Positions 24,436 to 32,842 of a stretch of DNA of 45,282 bases are shown here, one piece after another. The notes beneath the pieces are model-generated. The model was not told where the DNA came from. It searched no databases and worked only from the letters and a program-made list of their open reading frames with translations. The stretch lies in contig CAMZKG010000025.1 in the NCBI GenBank assembly GCA_947311105.1, positions 1-45,282 of the forward strand. The letters are read 5' to 3'. The translations under genes were made by a program, and so were the position numbers. Numbering within the stretch: the first letter of the stretch is position 1; each line of letters begins with the position of its first letter. This stretch comes from an uncultured Saprospiraceae bacterium. Its GTDB lineage: Bacteria; Bacteroidota; Bacteroidia; Chitinophagales; Saprospiraceae.

Positions 24436-25365
24436 TTAATTATAAGTAGATTTCTTGATAGAGTTTGTCTCAACATATACATGCTCAAACTTCTCATCAT
24501 TAGCGACTATTTTCTTCTTGATATCCTGAACGATAGGCTCCACTTGACCAATCGTCAAATCATCCTTAAAATTTACTTCTAGCCCGACCATTACTTCATC
24601 TGGTCCCAAGTGCATCGTTCTTATGTTGCCAAAAAACTCAATTTCAGGATAATCATCCAAAACATCCCTAATCATCTTCAAATCAGCATCCGACACGGTC
24701 TCTCCTATCAACAAATGTCGTGTTTCTTGAGCCATAAAATAAGCTACATAACTCAACAATACGCCTATCGCAATGGAAGCCAGAGCATCATATACAGAGT
24801 CATCTAGTACAAAAGTCAATGTCACACCAATTAGGGCAATGACAAGACCTATCATGGCAGCCGCATTTTCAATAATAACTGCAAGAGTGGCGGCATCTTT
24901 ACTTTCTACTAGAGCCGACCTAAACCCCGTAGGATTCACCTTCCGAAACTGCTTCCAAGCGACCCATAGACTAGCTCCTTCAAAAAACATCGCTCCAATA
25001 AGAACTCCATAATTCCATGCAACCTTAGAATGGTCTGGCGGCCCTTGCGGGTGCAAAAGGTGCTTAATCCCTTCATACATCGCCATTCCGCCACCTAAAG
25101 CAAATATAAAAATCGCCACAATAAAACTCCAAAAATAAATCTCTTTACCATGACCAAACGGGTGTAATTCATCGGGACCTTTCTTACTCCTTTTTATGCC
25201 CAATAACAATAACAACCCGTTGGTTGTGTCGATGACGGAGTGAATACCTTCTGAAAGCATTGCCGCACTTCCTGTAAAGAAAGACGCAATAAACTTTAAA
25301 ACAGCTATACCTAGATTAGCTGCTATTGAAGCAAAAATGGTTAATTTTGAACCTGATGCTGCCAT
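24436..25365 (-). CDS. Cation diffusion facilitator transporter (SLC30A9-like branch)
   Basis: A 309-residue membrane protein with six hydrophobic segments and a cytosolic C-terminal domain of ~90 residues. The second membrane segment carries SEGIHSVIDTTNG (H-x-x-x-D metal site) and HPFGHGKEIYFW follows; the fifth has ENAAAMIGLVIALIG, where zinc exporters usually have H-x-x-x-D, a change typical of the SLC30A9-like branch. The C-terminal domain has MHLGPDEVMVGLEVNF. It probably moves Zn2+ or another divalent cation by proton antiport at the inner membrane. It is monocistronic, and the right end of a dispersed repeat touches its stop codon. Confidence 0.88.
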   Translation of the reverse strand: MAASGSKLTIFASIAANLGIAVLKFIASFFTGSAAMLSEGIHSVIDTTNGLLLLLGIKRSKKGPDELHPFGHGKEIYFWSFIVAIFIFALGGGMAMYEGIKHLLHPQGPPDHSKVAWNYGVLIGAMFFEGASLWVAWKQFRKVNPTGFRSALVESKDAATLAVIIENAAAMIGLVIALIGVTLTFVLDDSVYDALASIAIGVLLSYVAYFMAQETRHLLIGETVSDADLKMIRDVLDDYPEIEFFGNIRTMHLGPDEVMVGLEVNFKDDLTIGQVEPIVQDIKKKIVANDEKFEHVYVETNSIKKSTYN

Positions 25366-25404
25366 ATATCTTTTATTTTTTTCCGCAAGGTATAAAAAAA
25401 AATC

Positions 25405-25451
25405 GTAATTATTTAGGTGCTCCTATTTTTAGGTAGGAAATAGCCCATTTA
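25405..25451. mobile_element. Half copy of the GTAACTATTTAG MITE-like family
   Basis: GTAATTATTTAGGTGCTCC and the following CCTATTTTTAGG-type segment match the complement of the right half of the element at 4711-4788. The other end is missing; a tandem array begins at 25456. Confidence 0.65.
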
Positions 25452-25455
25452 GTTT

Positions 25456-25556
25456 CCCGTCATAACCGTACACCCCGCTACACCCGTTAAACCGTCCTAA
25501 CCGTTACACCGCTAAACCGTCATACCCGTTACACCGTCCTAACCGCTAAACCGTCA
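25456..25556. repeat. Array of ccgttacac-type short repeats after the PorV-like gene
   Basis: Irregular repetition of CCGTTACACCGCTA, CCGTCCTAACCGCTA and CCGTCATACC variants. It ends directly at the stop codon (25558) of the minus-strand gene. The same family occurs at 29674-29833 and as one unit at 42162-42178. Confidence 0.85.
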
Positions 25557-25557
25557 T

Positions 25558-26640
25558 CTACTCTTCTTTCTGCTCAAAATCCAAAATCAAGGAAAAGATA
25601 TGGGCATAAAAAGGATTGTTGGCTTTATTTAGGTTATTAAAAGCATAGTCCAACCTGATACGCTTGAACTGCAAGCCGACCCCAATATTGGGTTGAAAAA
25701 TCAAATGAGTCACTTCAGGCTTAATATCGTCCTTAATCTTCTGAAACTGCCCTATTCCTGCCCGCAAAAAAACCGTTTTTTTGTAACCTGCTTCGATTCC
25801 TAGTTTTGGGTCAATATTAATCGACTTGGACGAGACCAAGACATTTCTCTGCCCATCAGTCGTAAAAGCAAAGTCAACTTCAGAGAGTAATGTCCATTTA
25901 TCCCCAAAGGCATTTTTGTAGCTAGTACCTACGATAAAAGATGGTTTGGTAATTTCTATGGAGCTTTTGGGTATTTCATTTCCTGTTTGGTTAAATACAT
26001 CTTTTTCTTCGTCCGTCAGCGTAAAACTCCAAGCATTAAAAGTAGTGGTGATGTCCTTAGCCATCAACCCCGCCGTGAATCGCCCCTTTTGGTATTGCAA
26101 ACCCGCATCTAAACCAAATCCCCAAGCGCCCCCAAAAGGTCCAATAGACCGTCTAATTATTTTTGCGGAAGCGCCATAAGACCAAGCCGTATTCTTTTTC
26201 CATAAGTTACCATAAGAAAACAACAAAGCATAATCCGCTGCCGAAAACTCTGTAATATTATCATAATTAATGGTGCCATCTGGCTCAACCAGACGCAATG
26301 TATTAGGTATTTTATCAATCCCCAATCGAACTAATGACAAGCTCGCAAAACCCTTGGCTCCTAGATTCTTGCCTACCGCTAAATAATCGTATTGTGCTAC
26401 ACCTGCAAACCACTCCGCATGCATCGCAGTTGCCTGAAAAGATGTTTCTAGACGAGCCAACCCGGCAGGATTCCAAAAGGCCGCAGAAATATCATTGGAT
26501 TGGGCGACCAAAGCTCCAGCCTGCCCATGGGCTCTTGCCCCTACCCCAATCTCCAAAAAAGCATTGCTATACTTTTGACCATAGCTTGTCAAGCTGCTTA
26601 GTAATAAAACTAAAAGGCTTAATTGAATTTTGCTAATCAT
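25558..26640 (-). CDS. PorV/PorQ family outer-membrane protein
   Basis: A 360-residue protein with signal peptide (MISKIQLSLLVLLLSSLTSYGQ) and the family-defining N-terminal stretch AFLEIGVGARAHGQAGALVAQSNDISAAFWNPAGLA (about 27-62), followed by alternating strands of an FadL-like barrel. PorV shuttles T9SS cargo from the translocon to the attachment complex; homologues such as PorQ have related roles. Several paralogues usually exist, so I cannot say that this is PorV itself. No T9SS gene is adjacent. A MITE-like element lies in its upstream region. Confidence 0.85.
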   Translation of the reverse strand: MISKIQLSLLVLLLSSLTSYGQKYSNAFLEIGVGARAHGQAGALVAQSNDISAAFWNPAGLARLETSFQATAMHAEWFAGVAQYDYLAVGKNLGAKGFASLSLVRLGIDKIPNTLRLVEPDGTINYDNITEFSAADYALLFSYGNLWKKNTAWSYGASAKIIRRSIGPFGGAWGFGLDAGLQYQKGRFTAGLMAKDITTTFNAWSFTLTDEEKDVFNQTGNEIPKSSIEITKPSFIVGTSYKNAFGDKWTLLSEVDFAFTTDGQRNVLVSSKSINIDPKLGIEAGYKKTVFLRAGIGQFQKIKDDIKPEVTHLIFQPNIGVGLQFKRIRLDYAFNNLNKANNPFYAHIFSLILDFEQKEE

Positions 26641-26657
26641 TATTTATTCGTTTTGTG

Positions 26658-26665
26658 CAAAAATA
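26658..26665 (-). promoter_or_regulatory. -7 box (TATTTTTG) of the PorV-like gene
   Basis: Exact TAnnTTTG match on the minus strand, 17 bp before the ATG. The sequence where a -33 element would lie is occupied by the end of a MITE-like element (from 26670), and no TTG is found there. Confidence 0.45.
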
Positions 26666-26669
26666 CGAC

Positions 26670-26829
26670 GTAAGTGTTGAGATGCCCCTATTTTTAGGCA
26701 GAAATAGCATTTTTATGCATGTTTAAGCACTTTTTTTGAAGCGTAGCTAAGCTACGTGATGAAAAAAAGCAAAAACAGGCACAAAAGGTCACATTCTATG
26801 ACAAAATAGCGCTCTACCTAAATAGTTAC
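26670..26829. mobile_element. MITE-like element, long form (160 bp)
   Basis: The left end GTAAGTGTTGAGATGCCCC and the complement of the right end, GTAACTATTTAGGTAGAGC, match the termini of the 4711-4788 element, and the CCTATTTTTAGGCAGAAA segment is shared. The centre has a further hairpin (CGTAGCT-AAGCTACG). Flanks AATACGAC and ATTACAAC agree at 6 of 8 positions, a possible decayed target duplication. Confidence 0.65.
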
Positions 26830-26893
26830 ATTACAACGACATACCTGATATTTTGGCGTTTAGAAGCTTTTTTTAACTTTTATATACTCCAAC

Positions 26894-26927
26894 AAAAAAG
26901 CAAGTGCCGAATATACGACACTTGCTT
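26894..26927 (-). terminator. Terminator of the NYN-cold-shock gene
   Basis: Minus strand stem AAGCAAGTG / CACTTGCTT with a 12-nt loop and a T-run (TTGCTTTTTTG), 22 bp beyond the stop at 26949. Confidence 0.8.
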
Positions 26928-26948
26928 AACTATTCTAGAATGAATGAA

Positions 26949-27908
26949 CTAAATCAAATCTTCTTCATCAACATAGCCATCGTCAGATGACACGCCAACA
27001 CTAGCCTGAATTAGCTTCACATTCACTGCGATATCTTGCCCGTTTTCATTTTGGTCGATATCGAAGGTTACTAAATCTCCAGGAGATAAATCTTCATGAT
27101 CAGTATCAATCAGACTTTGGAAGTGGAAGAATAAATTATTAGGGGGGTAACTAATAAATCCATATCCACTCTTTAATGAAAGAATAGTACTCTGATGAGC
27201 TTCTTCGCCATTCTCCCTAATGGTAACTGTAGGAGGGGGTGCATCCACGGATTGCATCACAAATAAATTCTGCAACAAAGGATTATTTTCCTTAGCCGTT
27301 TCTTCAATGATTTCGTGCATTGGTACAGAATAAGTCATCTCATTCTCCAAATCTTGCGAAATCTTTGTGGTCTTCTCCGTACCGTAGTCATCTACAAATT
27401 CAAACTCCCAATACAAAACCATCGTCCTTACTCCCTTGGTGTTCAGTTTTCTAATTAATGGCTTAAAATCGCCATTAGTTGTAATGAAAACAATCACATC
27501 CAAATCTTTTAAGTAGGCGGATTCAAGCGCCTCCAGTGCGTACCATACATCTACACCCTTTTCTTGCCGCACCCCTTGATAGGTTCTGACAGGTAAATAA
27601 TGCGTGGTAATTCCCTCCATCATCAAAATCTCGTTAAAGATTCTATCATAATAAAGTTGATTGCCTTTTTGACTGGCCTCCTTGGCACTTAGTCGTCCCC
27701 GAAAATAGTGGGCATCCACTATTTGGCATAATCTGGGGTCTGCGTTTTCATCTAGTGCTACTTGATGCCTTATAAAAGCATGTAGCCCCGCGATGCTGAT
27801 ACGAGATTGTCTGGCGTGTACATAATTGTAATAATTACTTACGTGAAGGAAGTAATTACCGTCATAAAACACTCCAATCTTGGTAACAGAAGTCTTTCCT
27901 GTGTTCAT
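26949..27908 (-). CDS. NYN-domain (PIN-like) nuclease fused to a cold-shock domain
   Basis: A 319-residue protein. The N-terminal ~175 residues are a LabA/NYN-type PIN-like domain: IGVFYDGNYFLHV (~12-24) with the first acidic residue, QEKGVDVWYALEAL (~117), and VIVFITTNGDFKPLIRKLNTKG (~141-162) with the later acidic residue. A linker follows, then a cold-shock domain at ~235-300 with RNP-1-like SGYGFISYPP and RNP-2-like NLFFHFQSL, ending in an acidic tail. NYN domains are metal-dependent RNases and cold-shock domains bind single-stranded RNA or DNA, so a two-part RNA-processing enzyme is inferred. The protein is cytoplasmic, and the gene is monocistronic with its own terminator. Confidence 0.86.
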   Translation of the reverse strand: MNTGKTSVTKIGVFYDGNYFLHVSNYYNYVHARQSRISIAGLHAFIRHQVALDENADPRLCQIVDAHYFRGRLSAKEASQKGNQLYYDRIFNEILMMEGITTHYLPVRTYQGVRQEKGVDVWYALEALESAYLKDLDVIVFITTNGDFKPLIRKLNTKGVRTMVLYWEFEFVDDYGTEKTTKISQDLENEMTYSVPMHEIIEETAKENNPLLQNLFVMQSVDAPPPTVTIRENGEEAHQSTILSLKSGYGFISYPPNNLFFHFQSLIDTDHEDLSPGDLVTFDIDQNENGQDIAVNVKLIQASVGVSSDDGYVDEEDLI

Positions 27909-28112
27909 AAAAAACGTGAAATTTTTAGATATAATAATTTAAAGTGCCGAAATTAACAATTATCTTTCGATAATTGTTAAAAAAATCGACGTTTTCTCTT
28001 GGTTTTGGTTTTTCTCTCATGGTTTTGGTTTTTATAGCATTTAGAAAATAATAAAAAAAACAGAACAACAGTATTTTATTTTGGTTCAACATAACAATAC
28101 AAAATCATATAT

Positions 28113-29357
28113 CTATCTTGATTTCTCTTCCCAAATTTTAATTAGCTCAATGATTGTTTTTACTGCCAGCTCCATATCTTGGACAGTTACCCACTCTTGC
28201 TTTGAGTGAAAGGCATGTCCTGCCGCAAAAATATTAGGGGCTGGCAAGCCCATAAATGACAGCCGACTCCCATCAGTACCACCACGAATACTACCCTTTA
28301 CAGTCGGCAAATTAAGCCGATTCATCGCTTCTACAACATAGTCGGAGACTTCAGGAAAATCCTTCAATACATTTTTCATATTGCGATACTGCTCCGTAAT
28401 CACCAACTCCGCCTTACTCCCTGGATATTTCTCCATCACCTTGTCCATTAGCTTGCGCAAAAAGACACCATGCTCGGCTAATTTTTCATCATCAAAATCT
28501 CGGAGAATAAACTCAATGGTCGTTTGCTCAATCAGTCCATTTATACTAGTCGGATGTATAAACCCTTCCTTACCTGATGTGGTCTCTGGTGACAATCTAT
28601 CTTTCGGCAACGCTTCCACAATTTCGGCGGAAATCTTTATCGCACTTTCCATCTTGCCTTTTGCGTAGCCTGGATGTTGAGACACACCCGTTATCGTAAT
28701 CACAGCCCCATCTGCCGAAAAAGTCTCATCTTCTACCGTTCCGACTTCTTCTCCGTCCATCGTATAGACAAAATCCGCATTCAGCCGCTCCACATCCAAC
28801 TTATCTACTCCACGCCCTATCTCTTCATCTGGTGTAAATAAAATCTTAATTGTACCATGCTTTATCTCTGGATGACTCATCAGATGAGTAGCGGCATCCA
28901 TTATCTCTGCTATTCCTGCTTTATCATCGGCACCAAGCAATGTTAAACCCGAAGCCGTCACCACATCATGCCCAATCTTCTTTCTTAAGTCTTTATGCTT
29001 CGCTGGGTCAATCAACACTTCTGGGTCATCCGGCAATGAGATTACCCCGCCATCATAATTTTTATGGACAATTGGTTTCACATTGGCACCACTAGCATCT
29101 GGTGCCGTATCCATGTGAGAGCAAAAACAAATTGTAGGTATTTTTTTATCCGTATTAGACGGTATCGTAGCATAAACATATCCATATTCATCCATTGCGA
29201 CGTCCTGAATCCCCAAATCTTGTAGCTCTTTAACCAAAAGCCGTCCCAAATCCTTTTGCTTCATGGTAGAAGGACAGGTGTCTGATTTTGGGTCAGATTG
29301 GGTATCAATTTGCACGTATCTCAAAAAACGCTCCTTCACGGTATGCCTCATGCCCAT
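28113..29357 (-). CDS. pepT: Peptidase T (tripeptide aminopeptidase)
   Basis: The 414-residue protein (E. coli PepT is 408) is an M20 zinc peptidase. It shows FLRYVQIDTQSDP at the N terminus, CFCSHMDTAPDASGANVKP (metal His/Asp), TLLGADDKAGIAEIMDA, ILFTPDEEIGRGVDKLD (catalytic Glu), YTMDGEEVGTVEDETFSADGA, IRGGTDGSRLSFMGLPAPNIFAAGHAFHSKQEWV. It removes N-terminal residues from tripeptides in the cytoplasm. The frame is open to 29414, but that codon overlaps a TACTTTTG -7 box, so ATG 29357 or 29351 is the likely start. Confidence 0.94.
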   Translation of the reverse strand: MGMRHTVKERFLRYVQIDTQSDPKSDTCPSTMKQKDLGRLLVKELQDLGIQDVAMDEYGYVYATIPSNTDKKIPTICFCSHMDTAPDASGANVKPIVHKNYDGGVISLPDDPEVLIDPAKHKDLRKKIGHDVVTASGLTLLGADDKAGIAEIMDAATHLMSHPEIKHGTIKILFTPDEEIGRGVDKLDVERLNADFVYTMDGEEVGTVEDETFSADGAVITITGVSQHPGYAKGKMESAIKISAEIVEALPKDRLSPETTSGKEGFIHPTSINGLIEQTTIEFILRDFDDEKLAEHGVFLRKLMDKVMEKYPGSKAELVITEQYRNMKNVLKDFPEVSDYVVEAMNRLNLPTVKGSIRGGTDGSRLSFMGLPAPNIFAAGHAFHSKQEWVTVQDMELAVKTIIELIKIWEEKSR

Positions 29358-29411
29358 ATTATTAAATTTTAGATAGTTCTCTCTCCTTGCTTGCGCAAAA
29401 AAATAAGTCTG

Positions 29412-29419
29412 CAAAAGTA
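29412..29419 (-). promoter_or_regulatory. -7 box (TACTTTTG) of pepT
   Basis: Minus-strand TAnnTTTG match 55 bp before the ATG at 29357; no clear TTG at -33. It rules out the upstream ATG at 29414. Confidence 0.5.
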
Positions 29420-29500
29420 GGTTATTTATTATTAAAAAGTATTGTTTTTATTGATTTTTTTCCTTTTGACAGATATTGGATTGATTGGGTGGTGAAGTTG

Positions 29501-29627
29501 GGGCGTTCGCTTTGCTCTCTGAGTTGAGACGTTCGCTTCGCTCTCTGGTTGAGTCACTCGCTTTGCTCGTTGGTTGAGACGCTCACTTCGTTCGCTGGTT
29601 GAGACACTCGCTTCGCTCGTTGGTTGA
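29501..29627. repeat. Array of GCTTCGC mini-hairpin repeats upstream of pepT
   Basis: Five units of about 25 bp with the pattern GGTTGAGACNTTCGCTTCGCTCNNT. Each carries CGCTTCGC or a variant, whose complement GCGAAGC is a GAA-loop mini-hairpin. Related units occur at 35391-35517. Confidence 0.85.
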
Positions 29628-29673
29628 ACAAAATACCAAAGATTTAAGGGCAACTTACTCGCCAAACTTGCAC

Positions 29674-29833
29674 AACGTCACACCCGTTATACCACTACAC
29701 CCGTTATACACCCGTCACACCGCTACACCCGTTACACCGCTACACCCGTTACACCGCTACACCCGTTACACCGCTATACCCGTTACACCGCTGCACCCGT
29801 TACACCGCTGCACCGCTACACCGCTACACCCGC
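29674..29833. repeat. Array of CGCTACACCCGTTACAC repeats after the TPR-DUF2141 gene
   Basis: About nine units of a 17-bp consensus CGCTACACCCGTTACAC, four of them perfect in the centre of the array. It stops 10 bp from the stop codon (29844) of the minus-strand gene. Confidence 0.9.
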
Positions 29834-29843
29834 AATTGCTCCG

Positions 29844-30926
29844 TTATAAATATTTAGTTTTCAAGGTCATCTCCAAATCTTTTGACAGTTTGAAGGTTGT
29901 TTTTTCAAAATCTGGTGGCCCCATAGAGCCACGGGCATCATTGGCGAAACCAAAACCTTCTTTTGGGATGCCCATAAAATTAGTGTTCATTTTTCCATCT
30001 TCGTTTTCGTCATGGATGTACTTTATGGCATACTTGCCTGAAGCCAAGCCGTCAAATTGGACTTTTACTTCATGATTTTGAATGCTTACTTTTTTGCGCT
30101 GTATGGTTTTCTTATTACCATCTTGTAAACTCATCAGGATGACACCATCATTGTTTCTTAAGTCTTTTATGTGTATCGTTACGGAGTAAGCTTTCTTTTG
30201 GGTTACAGGAGCTTTACGATCCATCTTGTTTGCTTCTTTATTCTTCATGCTCTCCTTTTTGGCGGTAGATTTTTTGGGAGCCGGCCCCTTTTTGGTGGAG
30301 ACAATTTGTTCTGCCATTTCTTTCCCCCAGGAAGGGTGTAGTCTTGAAGTAGGCTTAAAATTATCCCATTTTGCTAACAAGTCCTTTGTCTCTTTGATAA
30401 AAGGAGCCAAATCCTGCTTGAAAAACTGAGCAGCGCCCATTTTTCCTTGGATAGCCATCAGTTTTGCTCTAGGATTCGTTGGATCCAACTGTAATGCTTC
30501 TTGGTAAGCTTTGCCAGACATTGCGCCGTATAATTGACCGCGAGACATCGGATCGACGACTAATTTGGCGGTATAAATCATTCCTTGAAGGGTTTTTATT
30601 TCTGCTTTATCCTTCGCATCCTTGGCTAGTGGCTGAGCCATTTCTAGGATTCTTTGCGCTTCATCAGCCAATTCATCCCCCCTTTCTTTGTCTCTAAAAC
30701 TCATTCTGGTTAGCGCCAAGGACTGGTAGTAATAGGGTAGCCATTCATTAGGCTTTAGTTTCGCTATTCGTTGAAACTGATTAGATGCTTTTTGTAAAGC
30801 TACAGGTGTTTCGGCAGCCCGTAGCGTTCCAAGCGCTTTGCTCATCGCCTTTTGATAAGGAGTCGCTTGCGCAAAAGAACAAGAAGAGAAAATGAAGAGT
30901 GCAAAAATGGCTATTAGATTTTTCAT
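29844..30926 (-). CDS. Secreted TPR-like protein fused to DUF2141
   Basis: A 360-residue protein with signal peptide (FALFIFSSCSFAQA; the Cys at 16 could also make it a lipoprotein). Residues ~25-200 form a helical TPR-like region (FQRIAKLKPNEWLPYYYQSLALTRM ... YQEALQLDPTNPRAKLMAIQGKMGAAQFF). A Lys/Ala-rich linker (~208-240) leads to a C-terminal DUF2141 domain: IHIKDLRNNDGVILMSLQD, YAIKYIHDENEDGKMNTNFMGIPKEGFGFANDARGSMGPPDFEKTTF. DUF2141 proteins are usually small stand-alone secreted proteins; here the domain is joined to a TPR scaffold. The function is unknown; an envelope role is inferred. A TonB-dependent receptor lies nearby but is separated by a gene on the other strand. Confidence 0.82.
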   Translation of the reverse strand: MKNLIAIFALFIFSSCSFAQATPYQKAMSKALGTLRAAETPVALQKASNQFQRIAKLKPNEWLPYYYQSLALTRMSFRDKERGDELADEAQRILEMAQPLAKDAKDKAEIKTLQGMIYTAKLVVDPMSRGQLYGAMSGKAYQEALQLDPTNPRAKLMAIQGKMGAAQFFKQDLAPFIKETKDLLAKWDNFKPTSRLHPSWGKEMAEQIVSTKKGPAPKKSTAKKESMKNKEANKMDRKAPVTQKKAYSVTIHIKDLRNNDGVILMSLQDGNKKTIQRKKVSIQNHEVKVQFDGLASGKYAIKYIHDENEDGKMNTNFMGIPKEGFGFANDARGSMGPPDFEKTTFKLSKDLEMTLKTKYL

Positions 30927-31103
30927 GATTGAATGATTGGTGTGATTGAATATTTCAAAGGTGCAGGTAAAAAGCAGGATTTTAAAGTAAAAGTGGATGA
31001 AGTGTCGGTTTTGGGGGTTGGATTGTCATTGGGTTGTTTCAAGTGATTTTTTGAAATTAACTTTCCTACTTTTGTTCAATCATGAAGACTTCTTCTTTGG
31101 CGA

Positions 31104-31196
31104 CTGACAAGCTTCTTTAAGCTAAATTTTTCCAAAAGCTGACAATATCAATAACCACGGGCTTTGCTAAGTGCCTAAACTTGAGTACCTTAACTT
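31104..31196 (-). repeat. Dispersed element family A, partial copy (reverse orientation)
   Basis: The minus strand reads AAGTTTAGGCACTTAG ... TATTGTCAGCTTTTGGAAAA ... TTTAGCTTAAAGAAGCTTGTC, matching 32844-32925 (AAGTTTCGGTAGTTAG ... CATTATCAGCTTTTTGAAAA ... TTAGCTTTGGAAAGCTTGTC). It lies in the 519-bp gap between the TPR-DUF2141 and DUF2142 genes. A TACTTTTG box (31065-31072) precedes only a 12-codon ORF inside the repeat. Confidence 0.65.
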
Positions 31197-31261
31197 ACAA
31201 TAGGCTCTTTCTAGTCATTCTAGCCAAACTAGATATAATTTTCCCCAAAAGGGGCGCCCTA

Positions 31262-31402
31262 ATCTTAGCATCCGCCGAAGGCAATTGAACGTCCGAAGGA
31301 CAATTTGAACGCCGAAGGCAAGTTGAACGTCCGAAGGACAATTTGAACGCCGAAGGCAAGTTGAACGCCAAAGGCAATTGAACGCCGAAGGCAAAATGAT
31401 AT
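31262..31402. repeat. Array of GAA-loop mini-hairpin repeats upstream of the DUF2142 gene
   Basis: Alternating AACGCCGAAGGCAA and AACGTCCGAAGGACAATTTG units, about eight, as at 4042-4186. The array ends 14 bp before a TAGTTTTG -7 box (31416-31423) of the next gene, so it overlaps the expected -33 position. Reading frames through it are artefacts. Confidence 0.88.
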
Positions 31403-31445
31403 AAAGAAGTTTTTGTAGTTTTGCGGAACAAATACCCGTTACCAT

Positions 31446-32837
31446 ATGCTCCATAATCCTAAACAATTTTTCACAACAATAGCCTTTATATTTGGTTTTT
31501 TGTTTGTGTTTATCTTGCCACCAGGGCATGTTCCTGATGAACCTAACCATTTTTTCAAATCCTATCATATTTCATTGGGACACTGGAAAGGCGAAACGAA
31601 GAATCAACGGCTAGGTGGATCTCTGCCGGTCAGTTTAGGACAGTTTTTTCAGCCTTTTAGAAAAATGCGCTATCACTATGATGAAAAGGTCTCCACTTTG
31701 GACTTCCAGCAGGTCGCTACTATTAAATTGAATCCAGCGGAGACACAATTTGAAGACTTTCCCAACACCGCAATATATACGCCTATTGGCTATGCCTCCC
31801 AATCGCTCACCATTTTTTTTCTTCGACAAATGGATGCACCACCCATTGTTCTCTTTTATCTCACCCGAATAACCAGTTTGTTATTCTGGATTGGACTAGT
31901 TGGGTTGGCCATTTCTTGGATTCCTTTCGGAAAATGGACACTAACCATACTAGCGCTATTACCTTCTTCTCTTTGGATTCATGTTGGCATCACTGCAGAT
32001 TTAATGACCAATGGGGTTTCTTTTCTTTTGATTGCGTTAATATTAAAAATGATTTATGGGGAGCAAGTCATTCGCCGAAGAGATTTTATTTTAGCCATCA
32101 TTTTGGCTTCGTTACTTTCCATCACGAAGATTGTTTATTTTCCAATATTTGCGTTGGTTTTTTTGATACCAAAAGAAAAATTTTCGACCCTTTCAAAGTT
32201 GCGGCCCCGAATAACTAAAACTATTTACATCGGCGTTGGCCTGGTGATTAACTTATTGATTATCAACAACCTATACAAGAGCTCAAAGGAAAACTTCATC
32301 GCCTATGAAGACTATAATCCTTCCTATCGAAGTGGTCAACAGATTAATGAAGGCGCTAATCCTAGCCAGCAATTTACCTATGTCGTTAATCACCCGATAG
32401 CTTTCACCAAAACAATGGTGGTGTCCTATTTTGAGTCTGCAAAGGCGACTTTGGCCCATTACTTTGGAAAATTTGGGTGGGAGAAAAACTATCTTCCAAG
32501 CTGGATTATTGGACTTCTTTTGTTGGCAACTATAGGCGTTTCAATTTCTAAAAGGAAAAAACGGTTGGATATATTTGACAGAATATATACACTAGGGATT
32601 GCCATTTTGATGATGATAGGGTTTGCCATTGTCATTTATATCCAATGGTCACCTGTTGGGTCAGACCAAGTTTTAAATTTAGCGGGCAGGTATATGATTC
32701 CCATATTTCCGTTATTCTTTTTGGCAATTCCTAGCCTTTTGAGCAAATATCAACCATGGATTCTGCTTTTTGCGCAAGTGATAATTCTAGTTAGTTTGAG
32801 CTGGGGCGCTATTTTGATTGTTGGTCGGTATTATTAA
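31446..32837 (+). CDS. DUF2142 polytopic membrane protein (GT-C glycosyltransferase-like)
   Basis: A 463-residue protein with about ten to twelve membrane segments. The first external loop has PPGHVPDEPNHFFKSYHIS (~26-44), the DUF2142 signature with an acidic pair after a proline-rich turn, as in GT-C fold enzymes where such acids are catalytic. A second loop carries PNTAIYTPIGYASQSL. GT-C enzymes use lipid-linked sugars on the outer face of the inner membrane, so a role in glycosylating surface polymers or proteins is plausible. No other glycan gene is adjacent except a TIGR04282 protein 3 kb away. ATG 31446 follows a TAGTTTTG box. Confidence 0.83.
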   Translation: MLHNPKQFFTTIAFIFGFLFVFILPPGHVPDEPNHFFKSYHISLGHWKGETKNQRLGGSLPVSLGQFFQPFRKMRYHYDEKVSTLDFQQVATIKLNPAETQFEDFPNTAIYTPIGYASQSLTIFFLRQMDAPPIVLFYLTRITSLLFWIGLVGLAISWIPFGKWTLTILALLPSSLWIHVGITADLMTNGVSFLLIALILKMIYGEQVIRRRDFILAIILASLLSITKIVYFPIFALVFLIPKEKFSTLSKLRPRITKTIYIGVGLVINLLIINNLYKSSKENFIAYEDYNPSYRSGQQINEGANPSQQFTYVVNHPIAFTKTMVVSYFESAKATLAHYFGKFGWEKNYLPSWIIGLLLLATIGVSISKRKKRLDIFDRIYTLGIAILMMIGFAIVIYIQWSPVGSDQVLNLAGRYMIPIFPLFFLAIPSLLSKYQPWILLFAQVIILVSLSWGAILIVGRYY

Positions 32838-32842
32838 TTATT

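Noticed and set aside
29432-30075. Frames translating as repeated SERSER.. and PVTPLHPLHR motifs
   Set aside because: Artefacts of the TTCGCTTCGCT and CGCTACACCCGTTACAC arrays.
31081-31119. 12-codon ORF after a TACTTTTG box
   Set aside because: It lies at the end of a dispersed repeat copy and is not protein-like.
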